DNA from: Desulfobulbaceae bacterium UBA2273
GTDB taxonomy: Bacteria; Desulfobacterota; Desulfobulbia; Desulfobulbales; Desulfurivibrionaceae
Reading direction: 5' to 3'
NCBI GenBank assembly: GCA_002347095.1
Contig: DDWZ01000013.1
Coordinates: 1 to 48,479 of the forward strand
Length of the DNA stretch: 48,479 bases
The notes beneath the pieces were generated by a model. That model made no database searches. It was given only the letters and a program-made list of their open reading frames with translations, and was not told where the DNA came from. Shown here one piece after another: positions 35,217 through 45,090 of this stretch. The first letter of the stretch is position 1. Each line of letters begins with the position of its first letter. Made by a program: the position numbers and the translations under genes.

Positions 35217-37211
35217 TCAAGACGCGCTCGGGCCGTGGCAACCAACGTCCTTCAACCCGCCGCCGCCAAGATCACGACGCATATCCATGTCGAAGAGGAC
35301 ACGCTCTTTCTTCTTGTTGATGCCCAGGGCGTCGCGCTTTGCCTCGATCTTTTCGATCATGATCCGGGCGATCTCCAAGGGTTCCGAAGCGATATTCCAA
35401 TGCGCCCCCACCTGGCCCATCAGCCCTTCGGTGAGATACTTGTTGAAATTCTTGGCCCCGGTCACAGGCAGATTCTGGAAGACAACCTGGGCGCCGCTGG
35501 CCACGAAGTACTGACCGATGGCCACGGCCTTTTCGCTCATCCACAGAGGAGCGGTGCCGATGGCGGGCAAATCGGAGATATCATCGCCCAAACCGCCCTG
35601 TCGCACCATCTCGGTGGCGGCGATGAGGATCCGGGAGTTATCGACACAAGAACCCATATGCAATACCGGCGGCATACCCACGGTCTCGCAGACCTCTTTC
35701 AGGCTGTCGCCGCAGAAACGAGCGGCCTCGGGATTGAGCAGCCCGGCCTTGCCCAGAGAGGTTGCGGCGCAGCCCGTGGCCAGGACGAGGATGTTGTTTT
35801 TCAGCAACTCCCTGACGATGGTTTCATGGGTGTCGTCCGCCAGCTTGAAGTTGTCGCAGCCGACAATGATGGCCACCCCGCGGATGCGGCCATTGATGAT
35901 GTTGTCGTTCAAGGGCCGGTAGCTGGCGCGGAAACGGCCGCCCAACATGGTATTGATGGTTTCATGGCTGAAACCCACCACCACGTCCATCTTGGTTTCC
36001 TGGGGGATGAAGCACTTGCCGCGCTTCTTGAAGTTCTTGATGGCGTGGGTCAGGATCTTCTTGGCGGAATCGAGGGCCTCATGCTCCTCGAACTGGATGT
36101 GAATTCCGCCGGTCATCTTGGCCCGGTAGTTGGTGGTGATGATGTCGGTATGAAAACTCTTGGCCACCTCAGCCACGGATTGCATGACACACTGGACATC
36201 GACCACCATCGCCTCCACGGCGCCGGTGGCGATGACCATCTCCTGCTGAACAAAACCTCCGGCCACCGGAATCCCGCGGCGCATGAGGATTTCGTTGCCG
36301 GTACAGCAAACGCCTGCGAGGTTGATGCCCTTGGCCCCCTGCTTCTTGGCCAGCTCCAGCATCTCCGGATCCTGGGCCGCGATGCACAAAGCCTCGGCCA
36401 GCAAGGGCTCATGCCCGTGCACGGTGATGTTGACCTGATCGGTCTTCAATACGCCAAGATCAACGATGGCGCGGCGGGGCACCGGGGTGCCGAACATGAT
36501 GTCGGTCAACTCGGTGGAAAGCATGGAAGCGCCCCAACCGTCGGACAAGGCGGTGCGGGAGGCCTGGAGCATGATGTTTTCGTATTCCTGGTCAACGCCC
36601 ATGTGGGTGCGGTGCATCATCTCCACCACCTCGCGGTCGATGCCGCGGGGTGCGATGCCGAGCTTCTGCCAGAGGGCCTGCCGTTTCGGCGTGGCCCGTT
36701 TCAACATGGAAAGCGGCGCGTCATCCTGCTTGCCGAATTCGGCCAGGGCCTTCTCGCCAAGCTCAATGGCGATATCCTTTACCTCGCGCCCTTCGGTGAC
36801 GATACCGAAGATCTCGGCCAGATTTTTCAGCTTGGCCACATCCTTGATCTGGTGCAAACCTTCACCCTTGGCCGCCTCGATGAAGCCTTTCACCATCTCC
36901 CGGGCATGGTCGGTGTGCGTTGCGGAACCGGCCGCCACGGTACGGGCGAAATTCCTGGCCGCCACGGTATCGGCATTGGCGCCGCAGATGCCGAGCATGT
37001 CTTCCACGCCGTCGATGATCTGGCACGGGCCCATATTGCAGTTGCGGCAACAGGTTCCGCCGGAGCCGAAAAGGCAGGCCGACATCCCCCGCGCTTTGAC
37101 GCGGTCATAGCCGGTCTTAACGTTCTTGGCTATATCCTGGGAGAGAATCTGTTGCGTGGAAACGCAGGTGATGTCCGCGCATCCTTCACATCCATTTCGT
37201 TTGATCGCCAT
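35217..37211 (-). CDS. cooS: Carbon monoxide dehydrogenase catalytic subunit
   Basis: CooS interconverts CO and CO2 at a Ni-Fe-S C-cluster and feeds CO to AcsB. The 664-residue product has the N-terminal B/D-cluster cysteine set (CEGCADITC near residues 8-16 and CLFGSGGTCCRNCNMGPC near 46-63). Later segments are GVCCTGNEIL (about 305), VIVGCDNFK near the C-cluster region and HMGSCVDNSRIL (about 520). GAGGACACACG precedes the ATG at 37211. It lies downstream of folD and a 132-base inverted-repeat element, and upstream of metF-acsD and acsB. In sulfate reducers this enzyme can run in either direction. No CooC nickel-insertion ATPase gene is in the window. Confidence 0.95.
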   Translation of the reverse strand: MAIKRNGCEGCADITCVSTQQILSQDIAKNVKTGYDRVKARGMSACLFGSGGTCCRNCNMGPCQIIDGVEDMLGICGANADTVAARNFARTVAAGSATHTDHAREMVKGFIEAAKGEGLHQIKDVAKLKNLAEIFGIVTEGREVKDIAIELGEKALAEFGKQDDAPLSMLKRATPKRQALWQKLGIAPRGIDREVVEMMHRTHMGVDQEYENIMLQASRTALSDGWGASMLSTELTDIMFGTPVPRRAIVDLGVLKTDQVNITVHGHEPLLAEALCIAAQDPEMLELAKKQGAKGINLAGVCCTGNEILMRRGIPVAGGFVQQEMVIATGAVEAMVVDVQCVMQSVAEVAKSFHTDIITTNYRAKMTGGIHIQFEEHEALDSAKKILTHAIKNFKKRGKCFIPQETKMDVVVGFSHETINTMLGGRFRASYRPLNDNIINGRIRGVAIIVGCDNFKLADDTHETIVRELLKNNILVLATGCAATSLGKAGLLNPEAARFCGDSLKEVCETVGMPPVLHMGSCVDNSRILIAATEMVRQGGLGDDISDLPAIGTAPLWMSEKAVAIGQYFVASGAQVVFQNLPVTGAKNFNKYLTEGLMGQVGAHWNIASEPLEIARIMIEKIEAKRDALGINKKKERVLFDMDMRRDLGGGGLKDVGCHGPSAS

Positions 37212-37241
37212 CGTGTGTCCTCAGCATCTTGGGTTCGCTAT

Positions 37242-37373
37242 GTAACTGTTCAGCAGCACCACATCTGCTTTGTCATCGGCCTGCTCATGTGCACCAGCAC
37301 ACTTCGCAGACCTCTTGGTCGGCACTGCTGCCGACGATTGACACGCGCATCTGCGGCACTGCTGAACAGTTAC
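37242..37373. repeat. 132-base element bounded by perfect 15-bp inverted repeats
   Basis: GTAACTGTTCAGCAG (37242-37256) and CTGCTGAACAGTTAC (37359-37373) are exact reverse complements flanking 102 bases with no ORF. It fills the gap between cooS and folD. The form is that of a small non-autonomous element (MITE) or a long REP. I see no clear target-site duplication. Confidence 0.65.
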
Positions 37374-37389
37374 CGTTGGATGTTGTAGT

Positions 37390-38277
37390 TTATTTTACGC
37401 CTGCAATCTGCCTGGCCGCCTGTACGGTATTCTTCATCAGCATGGTGATGGTCATGGGTCCGACCCCGCCCGGAACAGGGGTAATATACGAGGCTTTTTC
37501 CTTTACCGCATCAAAATCCACATCGCCGGCGAGAATGGCCTTGCCGTCCGCGGTTTTGCCGATCCGGTTGACGCCGACATCGATTACCACCACCCCGTCC
37601 TTCACCATGTCAGCGGTCACCATCTTGGGCACGCCGACCGCGGCGATGATGATGTCGGCCCGCTTGCAATGGGCGGCCATGTCCTTGGTGCGGGTGTGGC
37701 AGAGGGTGATCGTGGCGTTGCCTGCCTTGCGCTTCTGAAGCATCAGGTTGGCGATGGGTTTGCCGACGATGTTGCTGCGGCCGATGACCACCACCTCGGC
37801 GCCGCTGGTCTCAACGCCGCTGCGGGTCAGCAGCTCAAGGATGCCATGGGGCGTACAGGGCAGAAAACACTCCTCGCCCAGCACCATCTTGCCCACGTTC
37901 ACCGGATGGAAGCCATCCACGTCCTTGGCCGGATCAATGGCATACAGCACATTGGTTTCGTTGATATGCTTGGGCAGGGGCAACTGCACAAGGATGCCGT
38001 GGATGTTCTTGTCTTTGTTGTATTTTTCCACCGTGGCCAGCAGATCCTGCTCGCTGGTGTCGGCGGGCAGGGTTACCTGCTCGGAATGAATGCCAAGGGC
38101 GTGGGCGGTTTTGTTTTTGGCGCTCACGTAAGACTGAGAGGCCGGGTCTTCCCCCACCAGGATCGTCACAAGGCCGGGAACAATCGCATGCTTTTCCTTA
38201 AGCTCGGCGACCTCGATCTTCAACTCTTCGCGAATGGCTTTGGCAACTTCCGTCCCGCTGATAATCTTGGCACTCAT
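37390..38277 (-). CDS. folD: Bifunctional methylene-THF dehydrogenase / methenyl-THF cyclohydrolase
   Basis: FolD carries out the two middle steps of the methyl branch, converting formyl-THF to methylene-THF through methenyl-THF with NADP(H). The 295 residues are typical. Visible motifs are YVSAKNKTAHALGI (about residues 50-63, with the catalytic lysine), VQLPLPKHINE (about 97-107), the GRSNIVGKP dinucleotide segment (about 165-173) and GGVGPMTITMLMKNT near the C-terminus. AAGGAGATA directly precedes the ATG at 38277. It lies between the pilB-like gene and cooS on the same strand. A 292-base spacer upstream suggests its own promoter, though I found no convincing consensus. Confidence 0.96.
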   Translation of the reverse strand: MSAKIISGTEVAKAIREELKIEVAELKEKHAIVPGLVTILVGEDPASQSYVSAKNKTAHALGIHSEQVTLPADTSEQDLLATVEKYNKDKNIHGILVQLPLPKHINETNVLYAIDPAKDVDGFHPVNVGKMVLGEECFLPCTPHGILELLTRSGVETSGAEVVVIGRSNIVGKPIANLMLQKRKAGNATITLCHTRTKDMAAHCKRADIIIAAVGVPKMVTADMVKDGVVVIDVGVNRIGKTADGKAILAGDVDFDAVKEKASYITPVPGGVGPMTITMLMKNTVQAARQIAGVK

Positions 38278-38569
38278 TCATTATCTCCTTATATCAAAAA
38301 GTTATGGATATCATTTTCAATGCGTATAGCGCCGGAAAAGACCCGCTGCCCTGCCTCCCAGACAAACACCATCAAAAAAGGACGGCGCGGGCAAGGCAAA
38401 AATAGCGATCAGAGCTGACAAAACTACCCAACTTGACACGATATTTCAATAGGTAGATATACTTGCAAAAAGCCCTGTACTATACATTTTCCGGCGGAAA
38501 ATAGAAGAAAAAAGCGAGGGGAAAGGAATAATTGCAGGGGGAAAGGCGATACAGGAAGTTATCGCCCTA

Positions 38570-40783
38570 TCATTCCGGCTTTTTTGCCCGATCGCTGGCC
38601 AGTTTGACAATGATATTGTTCGCCTGGCTCAAGCGGTTGACAACGGTCTTAAAAAGATGGTTGGCCACCTCCGGATATTTTTGAATAACCTCATGGAGCT
38701 TGTCGCCGGGAAAACGCTTTATCTTGGAGCGTCCCTTGGAGGTGATGGAGGCGGACCTGGGCTCCCCGGAAATGGCGCTCATCTCGCCGAAATACTCACC
38801 CGGCTCGGTGATCTCGGCGATCTTTTTGCCATCCTTTATTACGGATACCGCGCCGGTGACCAGTTTGAAAAAATCAATATCGTTGTTATTCTGCCGGATG
38901 ATGAAATCCCCGTCATCGTACTCCTCGATATCCGGATGCACCAGATAGGCGGGCAAACTCTCTTCGGTGATGACGGTTCGCCGCAGGATCTCTTCGATGC
39001 TGGTGGCCCCTTCGATAACCTTTTTCACCCCGGCCCGGCGCAGGGGAGTCATTCCTTCCTGCACGGCGATCTTGCGAAGCTGATCCTCGGGCACCTCGGC
39101 GCTGATCGCCTTGGCCACCTCATCGGTGATCTCCATCAGCTCAAAAAGACCGACCCTGCCCTTATAGCCGCCGCCGTTGCATTTCGCACATCCCTTGGGG
39201 CCATAGATGACGAAATCCTTTTCAAAATCCTTCTCTTTGAACCCCAAGGCAATAAGCTCTTCCTTGGGCGGCTTGGGCACCTCCTCCTTGCAATGGACGC
39301 AGAGCTTTCTCGCCAGCCGCTGGGAAAGAACCATGGTGACCGCGGAGGCCAGCATGAAAGGAGGAATGCCGATATCGACCAGACGGCCGATGGTGGCGGG
39401 ACAGTCATTGGTGTGGAGGGTACTGAAAACAAGATGGCCGGTCATGGCCGCCTTGATGGCAATTTCGGCGGTTTCCATGTCCCGGATCTCGCCGACCATG
39501 ATGATGTCTGGGTCCTGCCGGAGAAAGGCCTTGAGCGCCGCGGGGAAGGTCATGCCCACTTCTTTTTTGACGTTGACCTGGTTGATCCCCTTGAAATTGA
39601 ATTCCACGGGATCCTCGGCGGTGAGGATCTTGGTGTCCTCGCTGTTGAGCGAATTGAGCACCGAATAGAGGGTTACGGTCTTGCCGCTACCCGTGGGGCC
39701 GGTAACGAGCAGCAGGCCCTGGGGCCGCTCGATACAGCGCTGGAGGGTGGCAAAGGTTTCCTTCTCAAAGCCGAGCTTGGTGAGATCGACATTGAGGCTG
39801 CCCTTGTCGAGAATACGCAGAACGATGGACTCGCCAAACAGGGTGGGCAGCGAGGAAACCCGGAAGTCAACAGCCCGGTTGCGTCCCAGTTTAATCCGAA
39901 TCCGACCGTCCTGGGGCACCCGCCGCTCGGTGATATCGAGCTGAGACATGATCTTTATCCGGGAATTCAGGGCGTTCTTGATCGACAGAGGCAGGTTCAT
40001 GGACTTGTACAGGGAGCCGTCCATGCGGTAGCGCACCTGGAGCGTTTTCTCGTAGGGCTCGATGTGGATATCGCTCACGCCGTCGTTGACCGCTTTGAGC
40101 AGGATGCCGTTGACCAGCTTAATAATGGGGGCGTCCGAGGCGGAATATTGATCGCCGCCCGTCTCGTCTTCCAGCGAGGCAATCTCCATGCCGTCGGCCG
40201 CCTCGGAGGCCAGGGTGCCGAAGTCGTCGATCTGGGTGACCGGCTCCTCGTCCTTGTCTTCGGCGCCCACCGAAGTGAAGAAAGACTGATGCTCCTCGTC
40301 GCTGATTTTGTAATAGGCCTTGTAGGCGTCAACGATGTCCTTTTCCGTGGAGACACAGACGGTCAGCGGCATTTTGACCGCCGCCTGCAAACTTTCCACC
40401 GCCCCGGTATCCGTGGGCTCGGCCATGGCGACCTGGAGGGATTTGCCGATCTGCCGCAGGGGAAAGGCCAGATATTTCTTGGCAATCTCGTAGGGCAGAA
40501 TCTTCAGGACTTCCGGCTTGGGGGGCTCACGGCTGATGACAACGGACTGATAGTTGTGCAGCCGGCTCAGAAAACTGACGATGGTGGATTCTTCAATATG
40601 ACCGAGGCGCAACAGGATGCTGCTCAACCGGCCGCCGGATTTTTTCTGGGCGGCCAGGGCTTCATCAAGCTGGTAGCTGCTGATCTGCCCGGCCTTGCGC
40701 AGCAGTTCGCCGATCTTGATCTTCCCGGCTCCGGATTGATCCTTTACCGTGGAACGCAAATTTGATTTGTCTGCTTCTGCCAT
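38570..40783 (-). CDS. GspE/PilB-family ATPase with C-terminal cyclic-nucleotide-binding domain
   Basis: This is an assembly ATPase of the type IV pilus / type II secretion family. Residues about 20-165 form an MshEN-type domain (c-di-GMP-binding in relatives). The ATPase core has Walker A GPTGSGKT (about 360-367), the Asp box and Walker B region (LRQDPDIIMVGEIRD) and a tetracysteine zinc site (CVHC near 494 and CAKC near 532). Family members end near residue 570-600. Here a further domain of about 120 residues follows, with FFKLVTGAVSVIKDGKK and GEYFGEMSAISGEPRSASI, the phosphate-binding cassette of a cNMP-binding domain. The chain is 737 residues. No other pilus gene is adjacent, so its partners are elsewhere. 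It is flanked by carbon-fixation genes and separated from fhs by a terminator. No strong ribosome site precedes the ATG. Confidence 0.9.
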   Translation of the reverse strand: MAEADKSNLRSTVKDQSGAGKIKIGELLRKAGQISSYQLDEALAAQKKSGGRLSSILLRLGHIEESTIVSFLSRLHNYQSVVISREPPKPEVLKILPYEIAKKYLAFPLRQIGKSLQVAMAEPTDTGAVESLQAAVKMPLTVCVSTEKDIVDAYKAYYKISDEEHQSFFTSVGAEDKDEEPVTQIDDFGTLASEAADGMEIASLEDETGGDQYSASDAPIIKLVNGILLKAVNDGVSDIHIEPYEKTLQVRYRMDGSLYKSMNLPLSIKNALNSRIKIMSQLDITERRVPQDGRIRIKLGRNRAVDFRVSSLPTLFGESIVLRILDKGSLNVDLTKLGFEKETFATLQRCIERPQGLLLVTGPTGSGKTVTLYSVLNSLNSEDTKILTAEDPVEFNFKGINQVNVKKEVGMTFPAALKAFLRQDPDIIMVGEIRDMETAEIAIKAAMTGHLVFSTLHTNDCPATIGRLVDIGIPPFMLASAVTMVLSQRLARKLCVHCKEEVPKPPKEELIALGFKEKDFEKDFVIYGPKGCAKCNGGGYKGRVGLFELMEITDEVAKAISAEVPEDQLRKIAVQEGMTPLRRAGVKKVIEGATSIEEILRRTVITEESLPAYLVHPDIEEYDDGDFIIRQNNNDIDFFKLVTGAVSVIKDGKKIAEITEPGEYFGEMSAISGEPRSASITSKGRSKIKRFPGDKLHEVIQKYPEVANHLFKTVVNRLSQANNIIVKLASDRAKKPE

Positions 40784-40970
40784 GGACGCGAGCTACCCTG
40801 GAATGGTGTTATACACGGAAAAAATCACCTAGTATTTAGATACTATATCCTGGCTACTACTGACAAGCATATCTGTCCCAAACAAACAAAAAAGGGTAAC
40901 GGGATCAAGACGGTGCCTTTGTCAGATGAAGGCCATCTGTAAGCAATTACATTTTTCCTGCATACATTGC

Positions 40971-41013
40971 AAAAAAAACACCGGTCAAAAGACGTGCGTC
41001 CTGTGACCGGTGT
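40971..41013 (-). terminator. Intrinsic terminator after fhs
   Basis: On the minus strand ACACCGGTCA (41013-41004) pairs with TGACCGGTGT (40987-40978) around a 16-base loop, followed by a run of eight to nine T residues. It begins 27 bases after the fhs stop and separates fhs from the pilB-like gene. Confidence 0.9.
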
Positions 41014-41039
41014 CGGATGAAACGATGTGTAAACGGTTA

Positions 41040-42803
41040 CTAGAACAACCCTGAAACCTTCCCTGATTCCGGATCGACGTCAATGCGGCGGAAGGCCGGA
41101 TTCGAGCTGGTGCCGGGCATCAGGCTGATCGTTCCCGCGCATGGGCAGAGGAACTTGGCGCCGGAATAGATCAGGATGTCCCGAACCGGCAGACGCCATC
41201 CCTTGGGCACGCCCTTGAGGGTCGGATCATGGCTCAGGCTCAGGTGGCTCTTGACCATCATGGTGGCATAGTCGGCATACTGGGGATCGCTCTCCAGCAT
41301 CTTGGCCTTGGTCAAAGCCTCGGGAGACCAATCAACCCCGTCGCCGCCGTATACTTCCTTGGTGATCATCTCAACCCGGTCGCGCAGCTTCATCTCCAAC
41401 GGATAGAGGAACTTGAAGTCGTTCTCTTCGTTGCAGGCGTCGATGACCGCATCGGCGAACTCAAGCGCTCCGTCGCCGCCCAGCTCCCAATGCTTGGATT
41501 CGGCGCAACGGGCCCCGGCTGCCTCGGCGATCCGACGCACAACCCTGCACTCTTCGTCGGTGTCGGAATAGAAGCGGTTGATGCAGACCACCGGGTTGAT
41601 GCCGGCCTTGCGGATGACATTGATCAGGTGGACCATGTTCTCGCAGCCCTTTTCGACCAGCCCGACGTTCTCCTTGGTATAGGCGTCATCAAGGGGCTTG
41701 CCCGGAACAACCTTGGGGCCGCCGCCGTGCATCTTCAGGGCGCGGATCGTGGCGGTGAGGACCGAAACATGCGGCTTGAGGCCGGAGTAACGGCATTTCA
41801 CGTTCCAGAATTTCTCAAAGCCGATGTCGGCGGCAAAGCCGGACTCGGTGATGTTGTAATCAAAGAGTTTCAGGGCAACCCGGTCGGCAATGATGGAAGA
41901 CTGGCCGACGGCGATGTTGGCAAACGGTCCAGCGTGGACCAGGCAGGGGTTGTACTCGGCGGTGCACATCAGGGTCGGGTTGATGGTGTTGCGCATGAAC
42001 GCGGCCATGGCATTGCCCACTTCCAGGTCGCGGCAAGTTACCGGCTTGCCGCTCTTGTCAAAGGCCACGGTGATGTTGTTGATCCGTTCCTTCAAATCCG
42101 CCAGGTCGGTGGCGATGGAGAGGATGGCCATGAGTTCCGAGCCCACGGCGATGCCGAATTTGGACTGCATGGTGTAGCCGTCCGTCCGGCCGCCGAGGCC
42201 GATGACGATGTTTCTGAGCGCCTGGGCGCAGAAGTCGATGATCCAGCCGAATTCCACCCGGGTGGGGTCGATGTCCAGCCGCCGCATGCCGGTCAATCTG
42301 GCCAACTGCTCATCGTTGTAGTTCCGCTCATGCTGCATGCGGGCGGTCATGGCCACCATGCCCAGGTTGTGGGCGTTCATGATGTCGTTGATGTCCCCGG
42401 TGAGGCCCAGAGAGAACTCGGTCATCGGGATCAAGAGGGAGTTGCCGCCACCTGCCGCGGTCCCCTTGACGTTCATGGTCGGGCCGCCGGAAGGCTGGCG
42501 CAGGGCGCCGCCGACATTCTTGCCACGCTTGCCCAACCCTTCCATCAAGCCGCAGGAGGTGGTGGATTTGCCTTCACCCAGGGGCGTCGGGGTAATCGCC
42601 GTTACCTCGATGTACTTGCCGTCCGGCTTGTTTTTGAGGCGATTGATAATTTTAAGGAAATCGAGCTTTGCCAACCTGCCCATGGGGAGAATTTCGTCTT
42701 TCTCGAGCCCTAATTTGTCTCGCCACTCCTCAGGGGTGGGCATGTTCTTTTCGGCAGCCTCGGAAATCTGCCAATCCGCCATGTTCACAGCATCAAAAGC
42801 CAT
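41040..42803 (-). CDS. fhs: Formate-tetrahydrofolate ligase
   Basis: Fhs activates formate on tetrahydrofolate with ATP, the entry step of the methyl branch. The reverse direction recovers ATP during acetate oxidation. The product is 587 residues from the ATG at 42803, which has AAGGAG upstream; an in-frame start 19 codons earlier lacks support. The nucleotide-binding loop is [13 protein letters not shown] (about residues 67-79). Typical segments include [20 protein letters not shown] (about 103-122) and [14 protein letters not shown] (about 356-369). Family length is about 555-590. It is the last gene of a thyX-fhs stretch and ends at a strong terminator, so it is transcribed apart from cooS-acs but encodes the same pathway. 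Confidence 0.96.
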   Translation of the reverse strand: MAFDAVNMADWQISEAAEKNMPTPEEWRDKLGLEKDEILPMGRLAKLDFLKIINRLKNKPDGKYIEVTAITPTPLGEGKSTTSCGLMEGLGKRGKNVGGALRQPSGGPTMNVKGTAAGGGNSLLIPMTEFSLGLTGDINDIMNAHNLGMVAMTARMQHERNYNDEQLARLTGMRRLDIDPTRVEFGWIIDFCAQALRNIVIGLGGRTDGYTMQSKFGIAVGSELMAILSIATDLADLKERINNITVAFDKSGKPVTCRDLEVGNAMAAFMRNTINPTLMCTAEYNPCLVHAGPFANIAVGQSSIIADRVALKLFDYNITESGFAADIGFEKFWNVKCRYSGLKPHVSVLTATIRALKMHGGGPKVVPGKPLDDAYTKENVGLVEKGCENMVHLINVIRKAGINPVVCINRFYSDTDEECRVVRRIAEAAGARCAESKHWELGGDGALEFADAVIDACNEENDFKFLYPLEMKLRDRVEMITKEVYGGDGVDWSPEALTKAKMLESDPQYADYATMMVKSHLSLSHDPTLKGVPKGWRLPVRDILIYSGAKFLCPCAGTISLMPGTSSNPAFRRIDVDPESGKVSGLF

Positions 42804-42894
42804 CTCTTTCTCCTTCTTGAAGTAAGTTGTTCTCGATTTCTTCTGTATCAACAAAAACATGGGGCGCAGACTTCAACCGTGCACCCCGGATTTT

Positions 42895-43851
42895 CTATTC
42901 CGTGGCAAAGGAGGCATCCGCGAAAACAGCCGGGAATCGCTCCTGAAAAGCCTTGGCCAGCGGGATCATCACCTCGCGCATGGACGGCTCGGCATTCTTG
43001 GGGGTCCGCAGCCTGAAGATATGCAGCCACTCCAGCAGATTGGCAAAGACGATGATCTCGGTCTTGCAGGAGTTGGGCAGCACAGTGCGGGCGGCCTGGG
43101 GCGACGAGGTGGCCAGGAGCTTGAGATAGATCTTCTCCGTGTCCAGCATGGCCTTTTCCCAGAGCTTGTATTCCTTGCTCCCCTCGCTGAAAAACATCGG
43201 GGCTATAAAGGTGACCTCGTTGCCGAACTTGTCATCGGCATAGCGGCAATAGCGCTGGCTTTCCTGCAAATAGGAACAGGGCCGGTGCCGGACAATCTCA
43301 TGGGTCACGGCCCGGTTGGTGATGATCCGTACCGCCACATGACGGTGCTTGGCCAAAAGATCCGCGGACAGCCCATCAACCTCGGTAAGCGAAAGCCCGG
43401 TGACTACCACCCCGTCTTGGGGGAGCCAGCCGCGTTTCGGGGCCAGGTCAAAAAAGAAGAGCGGATACATTTCGGCAAGATACCCGGCCATCCCCTTGAT
43501 CAACTTGATCTTGCCGTGATCGCGGGCCAGCTCGCGGAAAGCGCGGATGGTCCCGGAGATGAGCAGCACCTTTTTTTCCAGCCGGTCAAACTGAATGTAT
43601 TTCGGGATCACGCTCAAAAACTGGGCAACCAGGGATTCGCTGTCAACCTCAACCCGCAGAGTCAGCGCCGCCATCTCCATGACCGAGTTATGGCCATGCT
43701 TGACAATTCCCTTTATAAAAGGTTCAGCCGAAGCCTCGGTGATCTTGTCCTCGGATTTGTAGCACAAACGCCCGCACGCCTCGATGCGCACAGCCAGGGA
43801 CTGGCGGTCCAGTTCCTCAAGTATCTGAAACGAAGCCGGTATAACCTTCAT
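42895..43851 (-). CDS. thyX: FAD-dependent thymidylate synthase
   Basis: ThyX makes dTMP from dUMP using methylene-THF, FAD and NADPH. The signature RHRxxSxxxxSxR is present as RHRPCSYLQESQR (about residues 172-184). YCRYADDKFG follows, and the C-terminal part has LPNSCKTEIIVFANLLEWLHIFRLR (the RNLRHF-like region). At 318 residues it is longer than the 220-250 of well-studied ThyX, with extra sequence before the signature (about residues 95-165). AAGGAT 8 bases before the ATG sets the start. It draws on the same methylene-THF pool as FolD and MetF, which may explain its place between nifS and fhs. It lies 24 bases after nifS. Confidence 0.93.
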   Translation of the reverse strand: MKVIPASFQILEELDRQSLAVRIEACGRLCYKSEDKITEASAEPFIKGIVKHGHNSVMEMAALTLRVEVDSESLVAQFLSVIPKYIQFDRLEKKVLLISGTIRAFRELARDHGKIKLIKGMAGYLAEMYPLFFFDLAPKRGWLPQDGVVVTGLSLTEVDGLSADLLAKHRHVAVRIITNRAVTHEIVRHRPCSYLQESQRYCRYADDKFGNEVTFIAPMFFSEGSKEYKLWEKAMLDTEKIYLKLLATSSPQAARTVLPNSCKTEIIVFANLLEWLHIFRLRTPKNAEPSMREVMIPLAKAFQERFPAVFADASFATE

Positions 43852-43875
43852 GGTGTTATCCTTATCACGTTTCTA

Positions 43876-45090
43876 TTAGGAACAACTGCATTTGCACTGA
43901 CTGGAGCCGATCTTGCCCTTATGTTCGCTTTTCCAAAACGGCGACATCTCGCGGAGCTGGGCAATGACCGGGGGCAATTTCTCCAAGACAAAATCCACCT
44001 CGGCCTCGGTGTTGTACACGCTGAGACTCAAACGGATCGAGCCGTGCGCTGCGGTAAAGGGCACGCCCATGGCCCGCATCACATGCGAAGGCTCCAGCGA
44101 CCCGGAGGTGCAGGCGGACCCGGAGGAAGCACAGATCCCGAAACGATCGAGATGGAGCAAAATCGCCTCGCCTTCCACATACTCAAAGCTGATATTGGTC
44201 GTATTGGGCAAACGCAACGTCTTGTGCCCATTGAGCAGGGCATGGGGGATACTGGCCAGCAGCCCATCCTCCAGTTTGTCCCGCAGCGCCTTCACCCGGG
44301 TATTTTCATCCTGCATCTGCTTGGCCGCCATGTCGCACGCCTTGCCCAAACCGACGATGGAGGCGACGTTTTCCGTGCCGCCCCGACGGCCATGCTCCTG
44401 GTGCCCGCCGATGATAAAGGGGACAAAAGGCGTGCCCTTGCGGACATAGAGAACGCCGATTCCCTTGGGGGCATGTAGTTTATGCCCGGAAAGCGAAAGG
44501 AAATCAATCGGTACTTGTGACAGGTTTATGGGAATTTTTCCCACCGCCTGCACCGCGTCGGTGTGAAACAGGATGCCTCGGCTCTTGGCGATCTCAGCCA
44601 TTTCCTTGATGGGAAAGATGACCCCGGTCTCGTTGTTGGCCCACATGGCGCTGACAATGGCGGTTTCGTCGCTGAGGCTCTCTTCGTAGAGCGCCAGATC
44701 CAAAGTGCCGTCGCTGTTCACCGGCAACTGGGTGATCCGGTGCTTGTGGCCGGTGAGTTTATCCAGGCTCTCGCAGAGATTTTTCACGGCCGGATGCTCG
44801 ACCCGGGTGGTGACGATGTGCCGCTTTTCCGGGAAGGATTGCAGGGCGGAGAGAATGGCGGTGGAGTCACTTTCAGTGCCGCAACTGGTAAAGATCAGCT
44901 CATCGGGACGGGCGCCAAGCAGCGAGGCGATCCTGCCCCGGGCCTCTTCAACCGCCCTGCCCACCTGGCCGCCAAAGGTGTGCATGCTGGAAGGATTGCC
45001 GTACAGGTCGGAATAATAGGGGAGCATGACCTCGACCACCTCCGGAGCAACCCGGGTGGTGGCGTTGTTGTCCATATACACCGTGTTCAT
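43876..45090 (-). CDS. nifS: Cysteine desulfurase (NifS type)
   Basis: NifS removes sulfur from cysteine with pyridoxal phosphate to supply Fe-S cluster assembly. The 404-residue product starts MNTVYMDNNATTRVAPEV. It has the PLP-lysine segment LSLSGHKLHAPKG (about residues 199-211) and the catalytic cysteine loop ASSGSACTSGSLEPSHV (about 324-340). The C-terminus ends in a cysteine-rich CKCSCS tail. The ATG overlaps the nifU TAA by one base (TAATG), so the two are translationally coupled. Homologues can also release selenium from selenocysteine, which may matter in a genome with many selenoproteins, but the sequence does not show that activity. Confidence 0.95.
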   Translation of the reverse strand: MNTVYMDNNATTRVAPEVVEVMLPYYSDLYGNPSSMHTFGGQVGRAVEEARGRIASLLGARPDELIFTSCGTESDSTAILSALQSFPEKRHIVTTRVEHPAVKNLCESLDKLTGHKHRITQLPVNSDGTLDLALYEESLSDETAIVSAMWANNETGVIFPIKEMAEIAKSRGILFHTDAVQAVGKIPINLSQVPIDFLSLSGHKLHAPKGIGVLYVRKGTPFVPFIIGGHQEHGRRGGTENVASIVGLGKACDMAAKQMQDENTRVKALRDKLEDGLLASIPHALLNGHKTLRLPNTTNISFEYVEGEAILLHLDRFGICASSGSACTSGSLEPSHVMRAMGVPFTAAHGSIRLSLSVYNTEAEVDFVLEKLPPVIAQLREMSPFWKSEHKGKIGSSQCKCSCS

